Source: Ochotona curzoniae (taxonomy: Eukaryota > Chordata > Mammalia > Lagomorpha > Ochotonidae). From it: 64,000 bases of DNA. Location: NCBI RefSeq assembly GCF_017591425.1, contig NW_024466459.1:5456001-5520000 (forward strand), given 5' to 3'. The notes beneath the pieces were generated by a model that was not told where the DNA came from, searched no databases, and was given only the letters and a program-made list of their open reading frames with translations. This document shows, piece by piece, positions 1 through 9,510 of this stretch. Made by a program: the position numbers and the translations under genes. How positions within the stretch are numbered: the first letter of the stretch is position 1; each line of letters starts with the position of its first letter.

Positions 1-190
1 TGTAGAAACTTAACAGAAGTCCAGGAGATTTTGACAAGTCTCAATGGGTAAGATTTTAGAACAGAAATGAATAAGTAGAAGCCCTCTCATATTGCAGCAG
101 CCAGTACATTTGAGTGCAAGTTACACTTGGAAACAGTGCTTAACTGACCAGAAGAGTTTCAGGATATGGTCTCCATTTCATTTCCTTTCC

Positions 191-217
191 TGTATTGTAT
201 TGTATTGTATTGTATTG
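191..217. repeat. (TATTG)n short tandem repeat in SINE tail
   Basis: Five or so pentanucleotide TATTG units lie where the reversed A-rich tail of the minus-strand SINE should be. It is probably an expansion of the SINE tail. Confidence 0.8.
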
Positions 218-278
218 CACTGTATTTGTATTTGAAAGGTAGGTTTATAGACAGAAGGAGATATAGAGAGAAGTATCT

Positions 279-294
279 TCTGTTTGCAGGTTCA
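279..294. repeat. Left target-site duplication of the 5S fragment
   Basis: TCTGTTTGCAGGTTCA pairs with TCTGTCTGCTGGCTCA at 331-346, with three differences. Both are versions of the same SINE segment, which shows that the 5S piece was inserted into a pre-existing SINE. The last base overlaps the first base of the 5S match. Confidence 0.75.
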
Positions 295-334
295 TCTATG
301 GCCATACCACCCTGAACGCATCCGATCTCGTCTG
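294..334 (+). pseudogene. 5S rRNA 5' fragment (tailless retropseudogene)
   Basis: The 41 bases match nucleotides 1-41 of mammalian 5S rRNA except for four transitions, three of them at or beside CpG sites of the parent. The match starts at the 5' end of 5S and stops abruptly; there is no poly-A. It interrupts a minus-strand SINE, and the SINE segment at the break is duplicated on both sides (279-294 and 331-346, 13 of 16 identical). Known small-RNA retrocopies with an intact 5' end, a 3' truncation, no tail and flanking duplications are called tailless retropseudogenes. The internal promoter elements of 5S genes lie beyond nucleotide 50 and are absent, so it should not be transcribed as 5S. 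Confidence 0.88.
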
Positions 335-346
335 TCTGCTGGCTCA
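331..346. repeat. Right target-site duplication of the 5S fragment
   Basis: This is the second copy of the 16-bp SINE segment found at 279-294. Its first four bases, TCTG, could belong either to 5S or to the duplication, so the junction is ambiguous by 4 bp. Confidence 0.75.
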
Positions 347-734
347 CTCCTGCAATGGCCAAGCCTGAGCCAATTCAAAGCCAGGAGCTTCTTCCATGAC
401 TTCCACATGGGCCCTAAGGCCTTGGACCATCCTCTATTGCTTTGCCTGACCACAAATAGGGAGCTGGATGGGAAATAGGACATCCAGAACATGAACTGGT
501 GCATGTTCTTGGATGATCCCGGTTCATCCAAGGTGAGGATTGAGCCACTGGTCCATGGCGTCATGCCCATGGTCTCCATGTTCTTCAGTAGCTTTTATGT
601 TCTTTTTAATAACTACATTCATTTGATAAAAATTCATTCTAAAGATCTATTTTCTTTTATGTTCTATGAAATTCATTTTCATGGTATGGTAGTTTTTTTT
701 CCCCCCTTTACCTAGCATGCTCATCCGTGTGATG

Positions 735-875
735 ATTTTATAGTGTTCATCCAAAACACCTGAACTAGACTGTGAGCTCCATGATAGCAGAACCAACACA
801 AGCATTTGCCAGAGCACACAAAGCACTCAACCTATAATAATAGCAGGCTACATGAATGAATTGAATTGAATTTGG
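735..875 (+). mobile_element. L2/MIR-type ancient repeat, 3' part
   Basis: The order of motifs is that of mammalian L2/MIR3-type 3' ends in plus orientation: an AGACTGTGAGCTCCATGA segment, then a diverged CACAAAGCACTCAA segment, then GAATGAATTGAATTG. It is highly diverged, so the subfamily is not assignable by eye. Confidence 0.6.
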
Positions 876-2145
876 GATGGAGGTGACACTAAATGCTTTT
901 GAATTTCTAGAAAACATGTTACATTCAGGGATGTGTACAGATTTTGTGCAGCAATATCAAACTGCTGATACCTGATAAGAAAAATTCCTTGTTGGTAAGA
1001 ATAAGTCACAAATAATCAGTGCCAAATGGAAATTTTAACTTTGTTTCAAAGAATGACTCAAAAGCAGCTGTGTGTAGAAAGGGATGGAAACTGTAATACA
1101 CTGGTGTAAATATGTAAATTAGTGTATTATTCACAAACTCTGCCACTCTCTCTGGGAAAGCAGACTGGCAGGAGGTGTCATTTTTTTCATCCAGTGCTTT
1201 CACTGAAGCTACAGAGCTGCAGCTCATGGCATGTGAATGACAGGCCAGGCCGTTTGTTTCTGTTCAGTTCCATGCTTTCCTGCCATGGCAAGGAGTGTCT
1301 TCAGCTCCCACTGAGATAATTATGCCAGTCTTCAACATCTGCTTCTGCCTGGCATGGCCTATGGCTGCCTGCTCGGTGTTAATGCAACAATGAGAAGGAC
1401 CTATTTAAACCACAACTCTGATCAAATGTCATGATTATTTCCTCTGTTATGTGCTTTCATAATATGGTGATTTCAATATTTTTTTTTTTGTGGATGATCT
1501 GGCATAACCATTGACTCCTGGAAGCTTTTTATTTTCTAATTTTAATTGGTATGTAATATTTGTCCTTATTTATGGATGCAGCATGATAATTAAGCTACAC
1601 TGACAAACAAAGGGCAATTAGCATTTCCTTCTCTTCAAATACCATCTGTTTCTCTGTTTTTGAATGCTCAACATCCCTTCTGGTTATCCTGAGTCGTATA
1701 ATTCTTGAAGACGACAGCGAACCCCACTATGCTACAGAACGTCATAAGTTCTCAGCCGTACTACTGTGCTGGGGTGTCCATTATCCACCCCTTTATGATT
1801 CCTTCTGCCATACCCTGCTCAGCCTCTGCTAACCTCTGCTCTACTTTCTCCTGTCTGATCAATTTATTGAATTCTCTCAAATGAATGAAGACAGGGCATA
1901 TTTGTCTCCCATGGGGCTTGTCTATTGACTTACTGTGGTGCTCTCTACTTTTCTGCATGTTGCTACATTCGATCTGCTTGGATTCACCCCATTGCTTACT
2001 AATTCTCTTTCCTCTAAGGCTCTGGTTGTCTCCACGCACTACCCTAACTCAGAGCATGTCTTCCACTGAGATTCTTACACTGGATGTTTTATCTTCATGG
2101 AGTTGATTTAGTCCAGACAGCTTCATGGCTATTTCTCTGGCATTA
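876..2145. other. Unassigned AT-rich single-copy stretch
   Basis: I see no exon-like structure, SINE or RNA gene. There is a T9 run near 1481. The pyrimidine-rich part from about 1750 to 2060 could be the 5' continuation of the L2 fragment that follows, but I cannot show it. Confidence 0.4.
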
Positions 2146-2445
2146 CTGGATTGGCTTTGCTCAAATGTTATCTTTTCAAAGAGTTTTTATCAACACTAGC
2201 CTTTATCATTCTGCAAGTAAACCCTATTTCCCCAACACTGCTCATTCTTTGTTTATCATCATTTAGCATAATTTGCTTATTTACTGATATACATTCGTTA
2301 ACTTCCTTTCAGTCCTCACCAGAGGGTAAGTTCACCAAAACCAAAAGAATACATTTATTCATTTATGCATTCCAAGTGGTTAAAACCATGCCTAATGCAC
2401 AGTGTGCTCAAAAATATTTAGATGAATGCTTGAATTATCTTTCTG
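2146..2445 (+). mobile_element. L2 LINE 3' fragment
   Basis: The stretch follows the layout of L2 3' ends: a TCAAATGTTATCTTTTCAAAGAG segment, a CCCCAACACTGCTCATT pyrimidine-rich part, an AGAGGGTAAGTTC segment, and a terminal GTGTGCTCAAAAATATTTAGATGAATG. L2 stopped moving early in mammalian evolution, so this copy is ancestral. Confidence 0.65.
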
Positions 2446-2810
2446 AGTTCCGAAAAGACTTTTGCATAAGTTCTAATGTTATTTTATTATTCATAATTAA
2501 GAAACTGTAATGATATTTCTTGACTTTTCATCAATTTTAAAATTAATGTTGTATGACATTTGCATATGAAGTACAAAATTATTCATATACTATAGCTTTT
2601 ATGAGAATTAGACTACAGCTTAAAGAAGTGTTTGATCCCCAGCTACAGGCAACTGCCTAGGTTACCTTGTACCTCGGCAAGTGCTGCATTGAAGCAAGAA
2701 AAGCAGCCAGTAGCTGTCAAGTGTTCTGGACCTAGTTAAGGCCAACTTTGTGTTAACTGCAGCACTATGCCAGCATAGTTGCTTATCCTTCTCTTTCCTT
2801 ATTTTTTACC
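2446..2810. other. No recognisable feature
   Basis: AT-rich, apparently single-copy DNA with nothing I can assign. Confidence 0.4.
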
Positions 2811-2820
2811 TCTCTCTCTT

Positions 2821-2955
2821 TTCCTTCCTTCTTTCCTTCCTTCCTTCGTTCCTTCTTTCCTTCCTTCCTTCCTTCCTTCCTTCCTTCCTTCCTTCCTTCC
2901 TCCTTCTTTCCCTCCTTTCCTTCCTTTCTTTCTTCTTTCCTTCCTTCTTTCTTTT
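2821..2955. repeat. (CTTC)n polypyrimidine microsatellite, ~135 bp
   Basis: Nearly pure CTTC/TTCC tetranucleotide array with a few CTTT and CCTC interruptions. All pyrimidine on the plus strand. Long uninterrupted homopurine/homopyrimidine tracts of this kind are mutation-prone and can form triplex DNA. The long Leu/Ser/Phe and Lys/Glu/Arg open frames here are artefacts of the repeat. Confidence 0.95.
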
Positions 2956-2957
2956 TT

Positions 2958-3640
2958 AACATAAGCAAGGAAGGCAGAGAACTCCAGCCGTGCTGGGACT
3001 CACCTCCCTGGCCCCCAGGCAGGGATGGGGGCTGCAAAGAAGGGGGTCTGAGGGCCTGGGGATGAGTGGAATTTCTAGAGAGTGGAAGCAACTGAGGACA
3101 TGTTTGACAGGTAAGGTGTGATTTCCATAGTTTTCCATGGACTGGGCTATTGCATTCCCTGGGAGGTGAGGAGTCTTAGGGAGAGCTTTATAGCAGGGGA
3201 GGGGAAACTGAAGGGCATGTTTGGATCAGGCCAAGGCACCCACCAATGTGGGAGACGTGGGCTGGGAGATGTGGCCTGCTGGCACATGTAAAAGCTGGGG
3301 CTAGGGGCATGCCTGGTTGGGCTAAGCCACAGTACATGCCTGCAAGTGTTAGAACAGGGGTGGGTCATGTTAGTCTGGGCTGTAACACCTACCAGAATGC
3401 AAGAGAACAAGAACTGGGGAGAGATTCTGTAGCAGACTTTCGGGCTTATCTCTGTGGGACTGCAACATCAGCAGGCTTATATGGGGAACCAGGGAGCAGC
3501 TACCTTACACACACAGCAGATGCGGGGAACCATCTGCCCCACCCGCCTTCCTGGGCACATGATTGTATGAATCTCTCAATTGTGCAAACACTATTAGAAA
3601 AATAATAAATAATTTAAGGAATTGATGCCAGTACACATGC
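2958..3640. repeat. GC-richer block with subrepeats, related to the element at 15321-16700
   Basis: This block is richer in GC than its surroundings and contains G-rich phrases. It shares words with the 15.3-kb element: GCTGGGGCTAGGGGCA at 3294-3309 against GCTGAGGCTAGGGGCA near 15519, and CTGCAACATCAGC at 3460 and again at 15499. I infer that both belong to one lagomorph repeat family. Ends are not defined, and the 2958-3240 part may be something else. The 119-codon open frame in it has no recognisable domain. Confidence 0.45.
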
Positions 3641-3644
3641 ATGT

Positions 3645-3684
<40 letters not shown>
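3645..3684. repeat. (CA)n microsatellite
   Basis: Uninterrupted AC dinucleotide array of about 20 units. Confidence 0.97.
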
Positions 3685-3685
<1 letters not shown>

Positions 3686-3687
<2 letters not shown>

Positions 3688-4410
3688 CATTTGGAGCATA
3701 AACTAGGCTGACTTTTTAAAGAATCTGTTAGAAATAAATTTGAAGTTCCTGAAGGTAACATGAAGAATTATCTATTGACCTATTTTTTTTTCTTGAAATC
3801 CAGGCTAGAGTAATACAAAATTCCTTTTCGAACTATTACGACCCATCTTCCATTTCTGTTTATATCAGAGAATTACAATTCATCACTTCCTGTAAAGTCT
3901 GCAGTCATTCGCTCCTAATGGCACTTCTTGTGCGCTCTGTCTCAATTGCAAGCAAAGCTGCCTGACACTGCTCATTACAGAAGCAGGGCAAAAAAAAAAA
4001 AAAAAACAAAAAAAAACATCTTCTGAATCCTCCATTTTGGCCAGGAGAGAGCCTTGCCCTTTTTCTAGCAAATGGTGTTCTAGACTCCTAATTGTCTCAC
4101 ACCAAAAAAACAAACAAACAAACAAACAAACAAAAACAAAAAACAAAAAAAAACCCACCAAAGTACTTACACATCTTGGCTAGAAAAACAAAAACAGCCA
4201 TACTGCCCAACAGGAAACTTCAGCGTGTATCAGAATTCAGTCCCTGGGAGACGGAAAGGGAGCAGCATAGCAGCGTGCGTCACTCTCAGGGAGATTCTCA
4301 GTGCTGACTGTTCGTATCTGTAGTAGCATTGATATTTCTATCATTAGAGAACAGCAATTGTGCGTTAGAATTAAGTCTTACTTTCCCTTTAATCAAGCAA
4401 ATGGCGTAGA
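3686..4410. other. Unassigned stretch with A-rich tracts
   Basis: Holds an A-rich run at 3990-4017 and a (CAAA)n tract at 4103-4150. Either could be a retroposon tail, but I recognise no body upstream on either strand. Confidence 0.4.
4103..4150. repeat. (CAAA)n tandem repeat
   Basis: About eight CAAA units followed by degenerate A-rich sequence. Confidence 0.9.
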
Positions 4411-4650
4411 TACTATTTATTTCTTTATTTTCAAAAGGCAAAGAGATGGAAAGGAAGAGATCATCCACCTACTGATTCACTTTGCAAATGGCCTGAGATG
4501 GCCAGGGGGCTCTGCCTGTTGAAAGTGATGAATGTTGAACGAATCCAGGTGTAGCACACGGTGGCCAGGCCCTGCACATCTGAGCTATCAGCAATGCCTT
4601 TCTGGGTGTGCATTTTCAGGAAACTGGTTAACCAACTGCTGCAGTATTGG
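4411..4650 (-). mobile_element. Old C-type SINE, minus strand
   Basis: The reversed tail TTTATTTCTTTATTTTCAAA is followed by AGGCAAAGAGATGG, a reversed body with TGATTCACTTTGCAAATGGC, and a TGTGCATTTTCAGGAAACTGG segment that matches the older rabbit-like C-SINE body. Strongly diverged; the head is missing or unrecognisable. Confidence 0.6.
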
Positions 4651-4943
4651 ATACATAACTCCTAAGTATCTTAGCCACCAAGACAAAGGAGCAGTGAATA
4701 TTATTTCGTTTAGGCTTTATAGTTGAGAGGAAGGATACTTCATTCATGATATGACTCAGCTACGTTCAAAATTCATGAGATATTGGTCACATTTCTAGAG
4801 TTTTTTTTTTTTCCTAAATCATTGGTCAGAGTGCAGTCAAAATGCATTCTGTTTCACTCACAAGTAGCAATATCTGTATCTAACTATGCTGTTTTCATGT
4901 ATATGCCATCATGGCAACCTGCTGTTACATGCAGCATTTTCCA

Positions 4944-5075
4944 TACTTTTATTTTGCCCACCTCTATTTTCAACAAGGATTCACTGAGTGTCTCTTTTAT
5001 GCTTGGCCCTGTCGTAAGAATTGAAAGTGTAGCTTTGAGCACAATTGGAAGAAATACTTCCTCTCAAGGAAACTG
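4944..5075 (-). mobile_element. L2 fragment, minus strand
   Basis: TCAACAAGGATTCACTGAGTG, then a CTTTTATGCTTGGCCCTGT segment and AGCTTTGAGCACAATTGGAAG, follow the reverse complement of the L2 3' end. Diverged. Confidence 0.6.
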
Positions 5076-5782
5076 AAACTTCTGCCGTGGAAAATTCATC
5101 GGTTCACAGTTAGGATGTATAAAGAAAACATTTTGAAAAATAAGTACAACACCGACTATGATGCCTTTCTAACATCCAATTAACACCTGGAGTTATCTTT
5201 GAGAATTTCTGAATAGATTGTCACCAACTGAATGTGCAGCTGGCTGCCAAAGGCCTATAATTGGAAAATATTATAAATAATCTTTGTCCTTAAATAGATT
5301 CTAAACTTACTGGTGCAACACCAAAAATCAGCACTTGAAACCTTATTTTTTTTCTGGTTAAGTGCTAAAATCTGTAATTTTTAAATGTTGACATTGATGT
5401 ACTAGTCATCTTACAAATACATAGTTAATATTTATGAATAGGGATATAGACAGATGGTGAATAAGTAAATAATCATTGCACAGTAATTACAGAACTCCAT
5501 AATCATAAATTGATCAAATTAGCAAAACAAATACATTTTGATAACAGGATAAAAGAGAAAATTCTCAGGGGAAATTTGGAGAAGCAGAGCAGCTGGCAAC
5601 CTTTGTTGGAATTACCGGTTTAGAACTGACGCTTCACTGAAGAGGCAGGGATGATAGCAGGTGTGTATGCAGGCCATCGTTGTTTTCCCCTTTCAGCTTC
5701 AGCACTTAGATGAGTCACGCTGATGGTGGGTGAAGTTTTAGGTTGTATAGGATTATGTCCGTATTCACAGAACCCAACGTGT
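5076..5782. other. No recognisable feature
   Basis: AT-rich, apparently single-copy sequence; no RNA gene, exon or retroposon I can identify. Confidence 0.4.
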
Positions 5783-6310
5783 CAGTCATACTTCTCTAGT
5801 AGAACGGACTCAATATGGAATGTTCCAGATGGAGAGAAACACAGACAGAAACAAATAGATGGACAGATGGACTGATACATACATGGACAAAGAGAAAGTG
5901 ACACGTGTAACTACAGATGATGCAGTAGGTAAGTAGATTTAATGTGGAGAAGCAGGAAATCAGCTGGCAAAATTCGTTATGAGAACTGGGAAGTCAGAAG
6001 ACCTCACCTATGATTAAAGGCTCAAGAACTAGGACCTCCAACATCTGAGGGTAGAAGGTGAATGTCTTGGCTCAAACAAATGTGACAAAACCGTCCCTCC
6101 TCGTCCAAGTTGCTCTGCTTAGGGTATCAGTGGATTGGATGGTGCTCATTCAACTCAAGAAGTATCATCTGCTTTATTCAGTTCACCGATTTAATACCAA
6201 TCTCTTCCAGAAATACCCTCTCAGTCACACCTAGAACCTGCTTCGTCAGCTACGCAGGCATGCCCTATCCAAGTCACGTTAAAGTCAATCCTTACCAACT
6301 AAGTTTAATG
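5783..6310. mobile_element. Old interspersed repeat, same family as 43050-43506
   Basis: Matches, in order, a mammalian interspersed repeat that runs from a CTCTAGTAGAAC-like start, through GGATTGGATGGTGC, to CAGAAATACCCTCTCAGTCAC and a CCAAGTCACGTTAAAGTC end. The second copy in this window ends CAATCAAGTTGACA at 43495. I remember the family but not its official class; an LTR-type element is possible. Single-base decay is heavy. Confidence 0.5.
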
Positions 6311-6784
6311 GGCTCCCCTGTTGGGGCCACCCATTCTTGAGAAAACAAGGGCACAGACTGAATAGCAATCCAGAGATGGGCTGAATATCCTCCCTGGGCC
6401 CCACTGGATCCTCTTCCCCATTACACATCCTGATGCTGCCCTACTGGGATGCCTTCTGCGGCCTTTACCCATGAGGCTCATTTGCCCTCTGACATGTGAC
6501 TGCTTTGGCTGGTGCACAGAGTGGGAAGAGAGTGAGGTTGGCTATTAACTCAGTTGGTTGCCTCCCTGCTGGGCTTTGATGTAGTAATGGCTATTTCCCT
6601 TTTCCTAAGGCCATATCTCTTGTCAATTAGTGTCATCCTACGGTGCTCTCTGTAGGAGATTTTCTTGGCCAGTTCATCATCTTGCTCATTTAGATCGGTA
6701 ACAACTTTTTCCACTTTAGTTGGTCCCAAGGTGTTTTACCTCTTTCTGAGTTTCTCTTAATGTTCCTGTTCATCTGTTATCCTG
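6311..6784. other. Unassigned stretch, possibly old repeat
   Basis: Less AT-rich than the neighbours. Phrases such as CTCTTAATGTTCCTGTTCAT give an impression of an old interspersed repeat, but I cannot name a family. No coding signal. Confidence 0.35.
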
Positions 6785-7010
6785 TCTTTTTATTTATTTA
6801 GAAGAGGAAGACAGAGAGAGGGAGGAAAAAGCTCCCATAAGCTAGCTCACTACACACATGCTTGGGACAGGATAGGTCACAGCTGGGTGGCTTTGAATGC
6901 AATACAGGTCTCTTCCCTTAGTAATTGGTGCAGGAATACTCATTGCTGACGCCAGCTTGTGCAACTAAAGGCACCTGGGCATCACACCTGTGCCCTCTGA
7001 GGTGGATGCA
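6785..7010 (-). mobile_element. Old C-type SINE, minus strand
   Basis: TTTTTATTTATTTAGAAGAGG and AGACAGAGAGAGGGAGG mark the reversed tail and CT-rich block; AGCTAGCTCACTAC and the GCAGGAATACTCATTGCTGA region follow the reversed body. Very diverged. Confidence 0.5.
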
Positions 7011-8079
7011 GATGACTAAGTTCAATGTCCGCCCTTACATATATTTTTGAATATCCCCTTTTTAAGCTCACTTCATTTACCCATTTATTCTCCGTCTTGA
7101 TCCAGGAGTACTCATTCTCTACTATAGAAAACTGTCTAGGCCTGAGAACAGGCAACTGAGCAAAGGCCCTTTGTCTTTAAGGATTCTCTTTACCGCAGCA
7201 CCGCTGCTATTTCTGCATTTCTTATTTTACCCTCATGACAGCTAACGGAAGAAGTTTAGTCTTGTAGCTGAAGAAACGATGCCTGTTAATAAGGTATCCC
7301 AATGAGCCTAGAAGTCAGGAGGGAAGATTGAACTCAAGATGTTTTATGTTGAATCTACTACATTGTATTTAACACGACGAAAGTCCTGCTAGAACGGGGT
7401 ATAATTCTTCAATCAGACAAGTAAAAGTAAGATCTAACATTAGCAAACTATCATCTGAAGCACAATTTGTTTATCACAGGTTAAAAAGAAGTTCTAAAGT
7501 ATGTGTATATATATATATATGTATATATATATATAAAGAAAGATGTATTATGCACTTGAATGAATAAGCTACAAGGTACTCAAGCGCCAAGTACTAATGG
7601 AAGAAATACATCACTGAGTTGAAACATTATTGCTTACAAAGTATCCAGTTTCAAAAAAAAAACAGTCTTCATACTGTCCCCGAACTACAGTCTTACTTGA
7701 GTGGCATCTTCACTTTTTTTCTCAAAAAATATCCCCACTTAAATTCTCTCTTCTGAAATGTTTTCTTCTCTGTCCAATAGAAGTAGGAGACAATTGAGAA
7801 GCCAATGGAATGCTTTCAGATTTAATTCAAATCTAAACCATCGTTTATTTTCTCTGCTTTTAGTCACATATATAAAAAAAATGCAGTTGACTCTATTACC
7901 CACAAAAAATGGAAATAACATGAAAAAGTATTAGGGCTCACAGAATAAATCAGAATATTTAAGGAAATGAAAGTTTGTATAACAAGAATAAAAGTAGCTC
8001 TGATTCCCTCTTGTTGAAATATTCAAAAATTCACAAATACATATGACAAAGCAGGTTGAACTACTGTGGCCTGAGATGC
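7011..8079. other. AT-rich stretch, no gene seen
   Basis: Contains only a TA-rich microsatellite (7506-7535). A 60-codon minus frame at 7739-7921 has no coding character. Confidence 0.4.
7506..7535. repeat. (TA)n microsatellite
   Basis: Alternating TA array broken once by TG; self-complementary and able to extrude as a hairpin. Confidence 0.95.
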
Positions 8080-8332
8080 CACTGACATCTGTGGTCACCA
8101 GTTTCAGCTGTGCCACTTTCTATCTCAGCTTCGGCTAATATGCTGGGGAAGACAGTCCTACGTGGACCAAGTCCTTGGGTCTCTGCATCCGATCGGGGAG
8201 ACCTGTAAGAAACACCTGGCTCCTGGCTTTCCTCTGGTTCAGTCTGGGCCATTGCAACCATTTGGAAATTAAAGCATTTTGGAAGACAAATCTCCTCTGC
8301 CTCTCTAACTCCACCTTTAAATAAAACAAATA
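8080..8332 (+). mobile_element. Old C-type SINE, plus strand
   Basis: A diverged B-box-like GGTCACCAGTTTCAGCTG is followed by TGCTGGGGAAGACAGT, CCAAGTCCTTGGG, CTCCTGGCTTTCC and the terminal CTCTGCCTCTCTAACTC and TTTAAATAAAACAAAT. This is the standard order of a C-SINE. Antisense frames of 64 and 91 codons here are SINE artefacts. Confidence 0.7.
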
Positions 8333-8412
8333 TCATAAGAAGTTTGAAAATTAAATAATTCAGTAGATGAACATGATTGAATTTTTCTAGCAGAAGGTAT
8401 GTGAGCTTTTAC

Positions 8413-8429
8413 GAAAATGATATTTTAAG
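8413..8429. repeat. Left target-site duplication of SINE 8430-8743
   Basis: GAAAATGATATTTTAAG matches GAAAATAATATTTCAAG at 8744-8760 in 15 of 17 positions. Confidence 0.8.
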
Positions 8430-8743
8430 GGCACAGTGCGGTAGCCTAGCACCTAATGTCTTCACCTTGAATGTGCCAGGATCCCATATAGATGTCGGTT
8501 CTAAGCCCAGTGGCCCCACTTCCCATCCAGCTCTCTGCTTGTGGCTTGGGACGTCCTGGGACCCTGCACCTGCCTGGGAGACTGGGAACAAGCTCCAGCC
8601 TCCTGACTTCAGGTTGGCTCAACTCCAGCCATTGTGGCCACTTGGGGGAGTGAATCAGCGGACAGAAGATCTTCTCTGTCTCTCCTCTTCTCTGTATGTC
8701 TGACTTCCCAATAGAAATAAATAAATATCTTAATTTTTGAAAG
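8430..8743 (+). mobile_element. C-type SINE, plus strand, with target-site duplications
   Basis: The copy runs from a tRNA-like head (GCACAGTGCGGTAGCCTAGC) through a B-box-like GGTTCTAAGCCC, the CTCCCATCC-type body, CAGCGGACAGAAGATCTTC and the CT-rich block to an AATAGAAATAAATAAAT tail. A short internal deletion removes part of the GAAAGCAGT region. It is bounded by 17-bp duplications, so its insertion by LINE-1-type retroposition is clear. Confidence 0.9.
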
Positions 8744-8760
8744 GAAAATAATATTTCAAG
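8744..8760. repeat. Right target-site duplication of SINE 8430-8743
   Basis: Second copy of the 17-bp duplication, with two differences from 8413-8429. Confidence 0.8.
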
Positions 8761-9510
8761 TTCCCAGCAGTAAAAAAATAGAAACAAGTTCTAATGTTTT
8801 GATCCAAATATCGCAGAAGCATTTTAGGTTTGTTTTATTGGGTATATATTCAATGTTTATTAAAAACCAGAATATCATTTTTGAAAATTTACATTATTAT
8901 CAGGCTGAACTAAGCCATATGCTGGAAGATAATGTTCACATTTTTTTCCTTTTATTTGTGGAGGTTAATATACAGAGAGAAAATTAAACATTTAAGATCA
9001 AGATGCAAAACGGGAGCGGGTATGGGAAATAAACATGTAATTACTATTCTTGGCTCAATAATTTTTGCTTCAATTCATTATCTTCTTTATTCCTTCAAGC
9101 CCAGTTCACCCATCCCTGAATATTGAAATTATAATGCATTATGTAACAGTACAATTTATACTAGACTCCAAATGTTAAAGAAAAAATGGAAAGGAAGAAA
9201 GAAAAAAAGTGAAAGCTTTCAATAGCCCTTCACCAGAACAAAAAAGTGGCCCCCTTATTTTTTATCTAATTGGTACCTGATGAAATTCAAAACATTTCAG
9301 ATTAAATCATATCTGTGTATTTTTTTCTCTTCAATGATTTCTGGCTTCTTTGGCTGTGGCTCCATGCTGCACCCTGAGCTTTCCATGGTCAACCGTTGTT
9401 GAACTTGCCTTTCTGCGAACCTGTGACTTCATGTTTCCTTCCATGAGATGACGTGCCAGGCTCAAGGCAGTGTCCAAATGGGACAATGTACATACCCAGC
9501 AGCAAGTTCA
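8761..9510. other. No recognisable feature
   Basis: AT-rich, apparently single-copy sequence. Nothing assignable. Confidence 0.4.

Larger units (their letters stand above)
191..568 (-). mobile_element. C-type SINE, minus strand, interrupted by a 5S rRNA fragment
   Basis: Read on the minus strand this is a lagomorph C-type SINE. The plus strand shows, in order, the reversed tail (a TATTG-expanded tract at 191-217), the GAAAGGTAGG/AGAGAGAAG block, the reversed body (CCAGGAGCTTCTTC, GGGAGCTGGATGGGAA) and the reversed tRNA-like head ending near 568. It is interrupted at 294-334 by 5S rRNA sequence. Divergence is moderate. The element class is certain; the ends are uncertain by about 10 bp. Confidence 0.85.

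Noticed and set aside
2750..3091. Leu/Ser/Phe- and Lys/Glu/Arg-rich open frames
   Set aside because: They are translations of the CTTC microsatellite.
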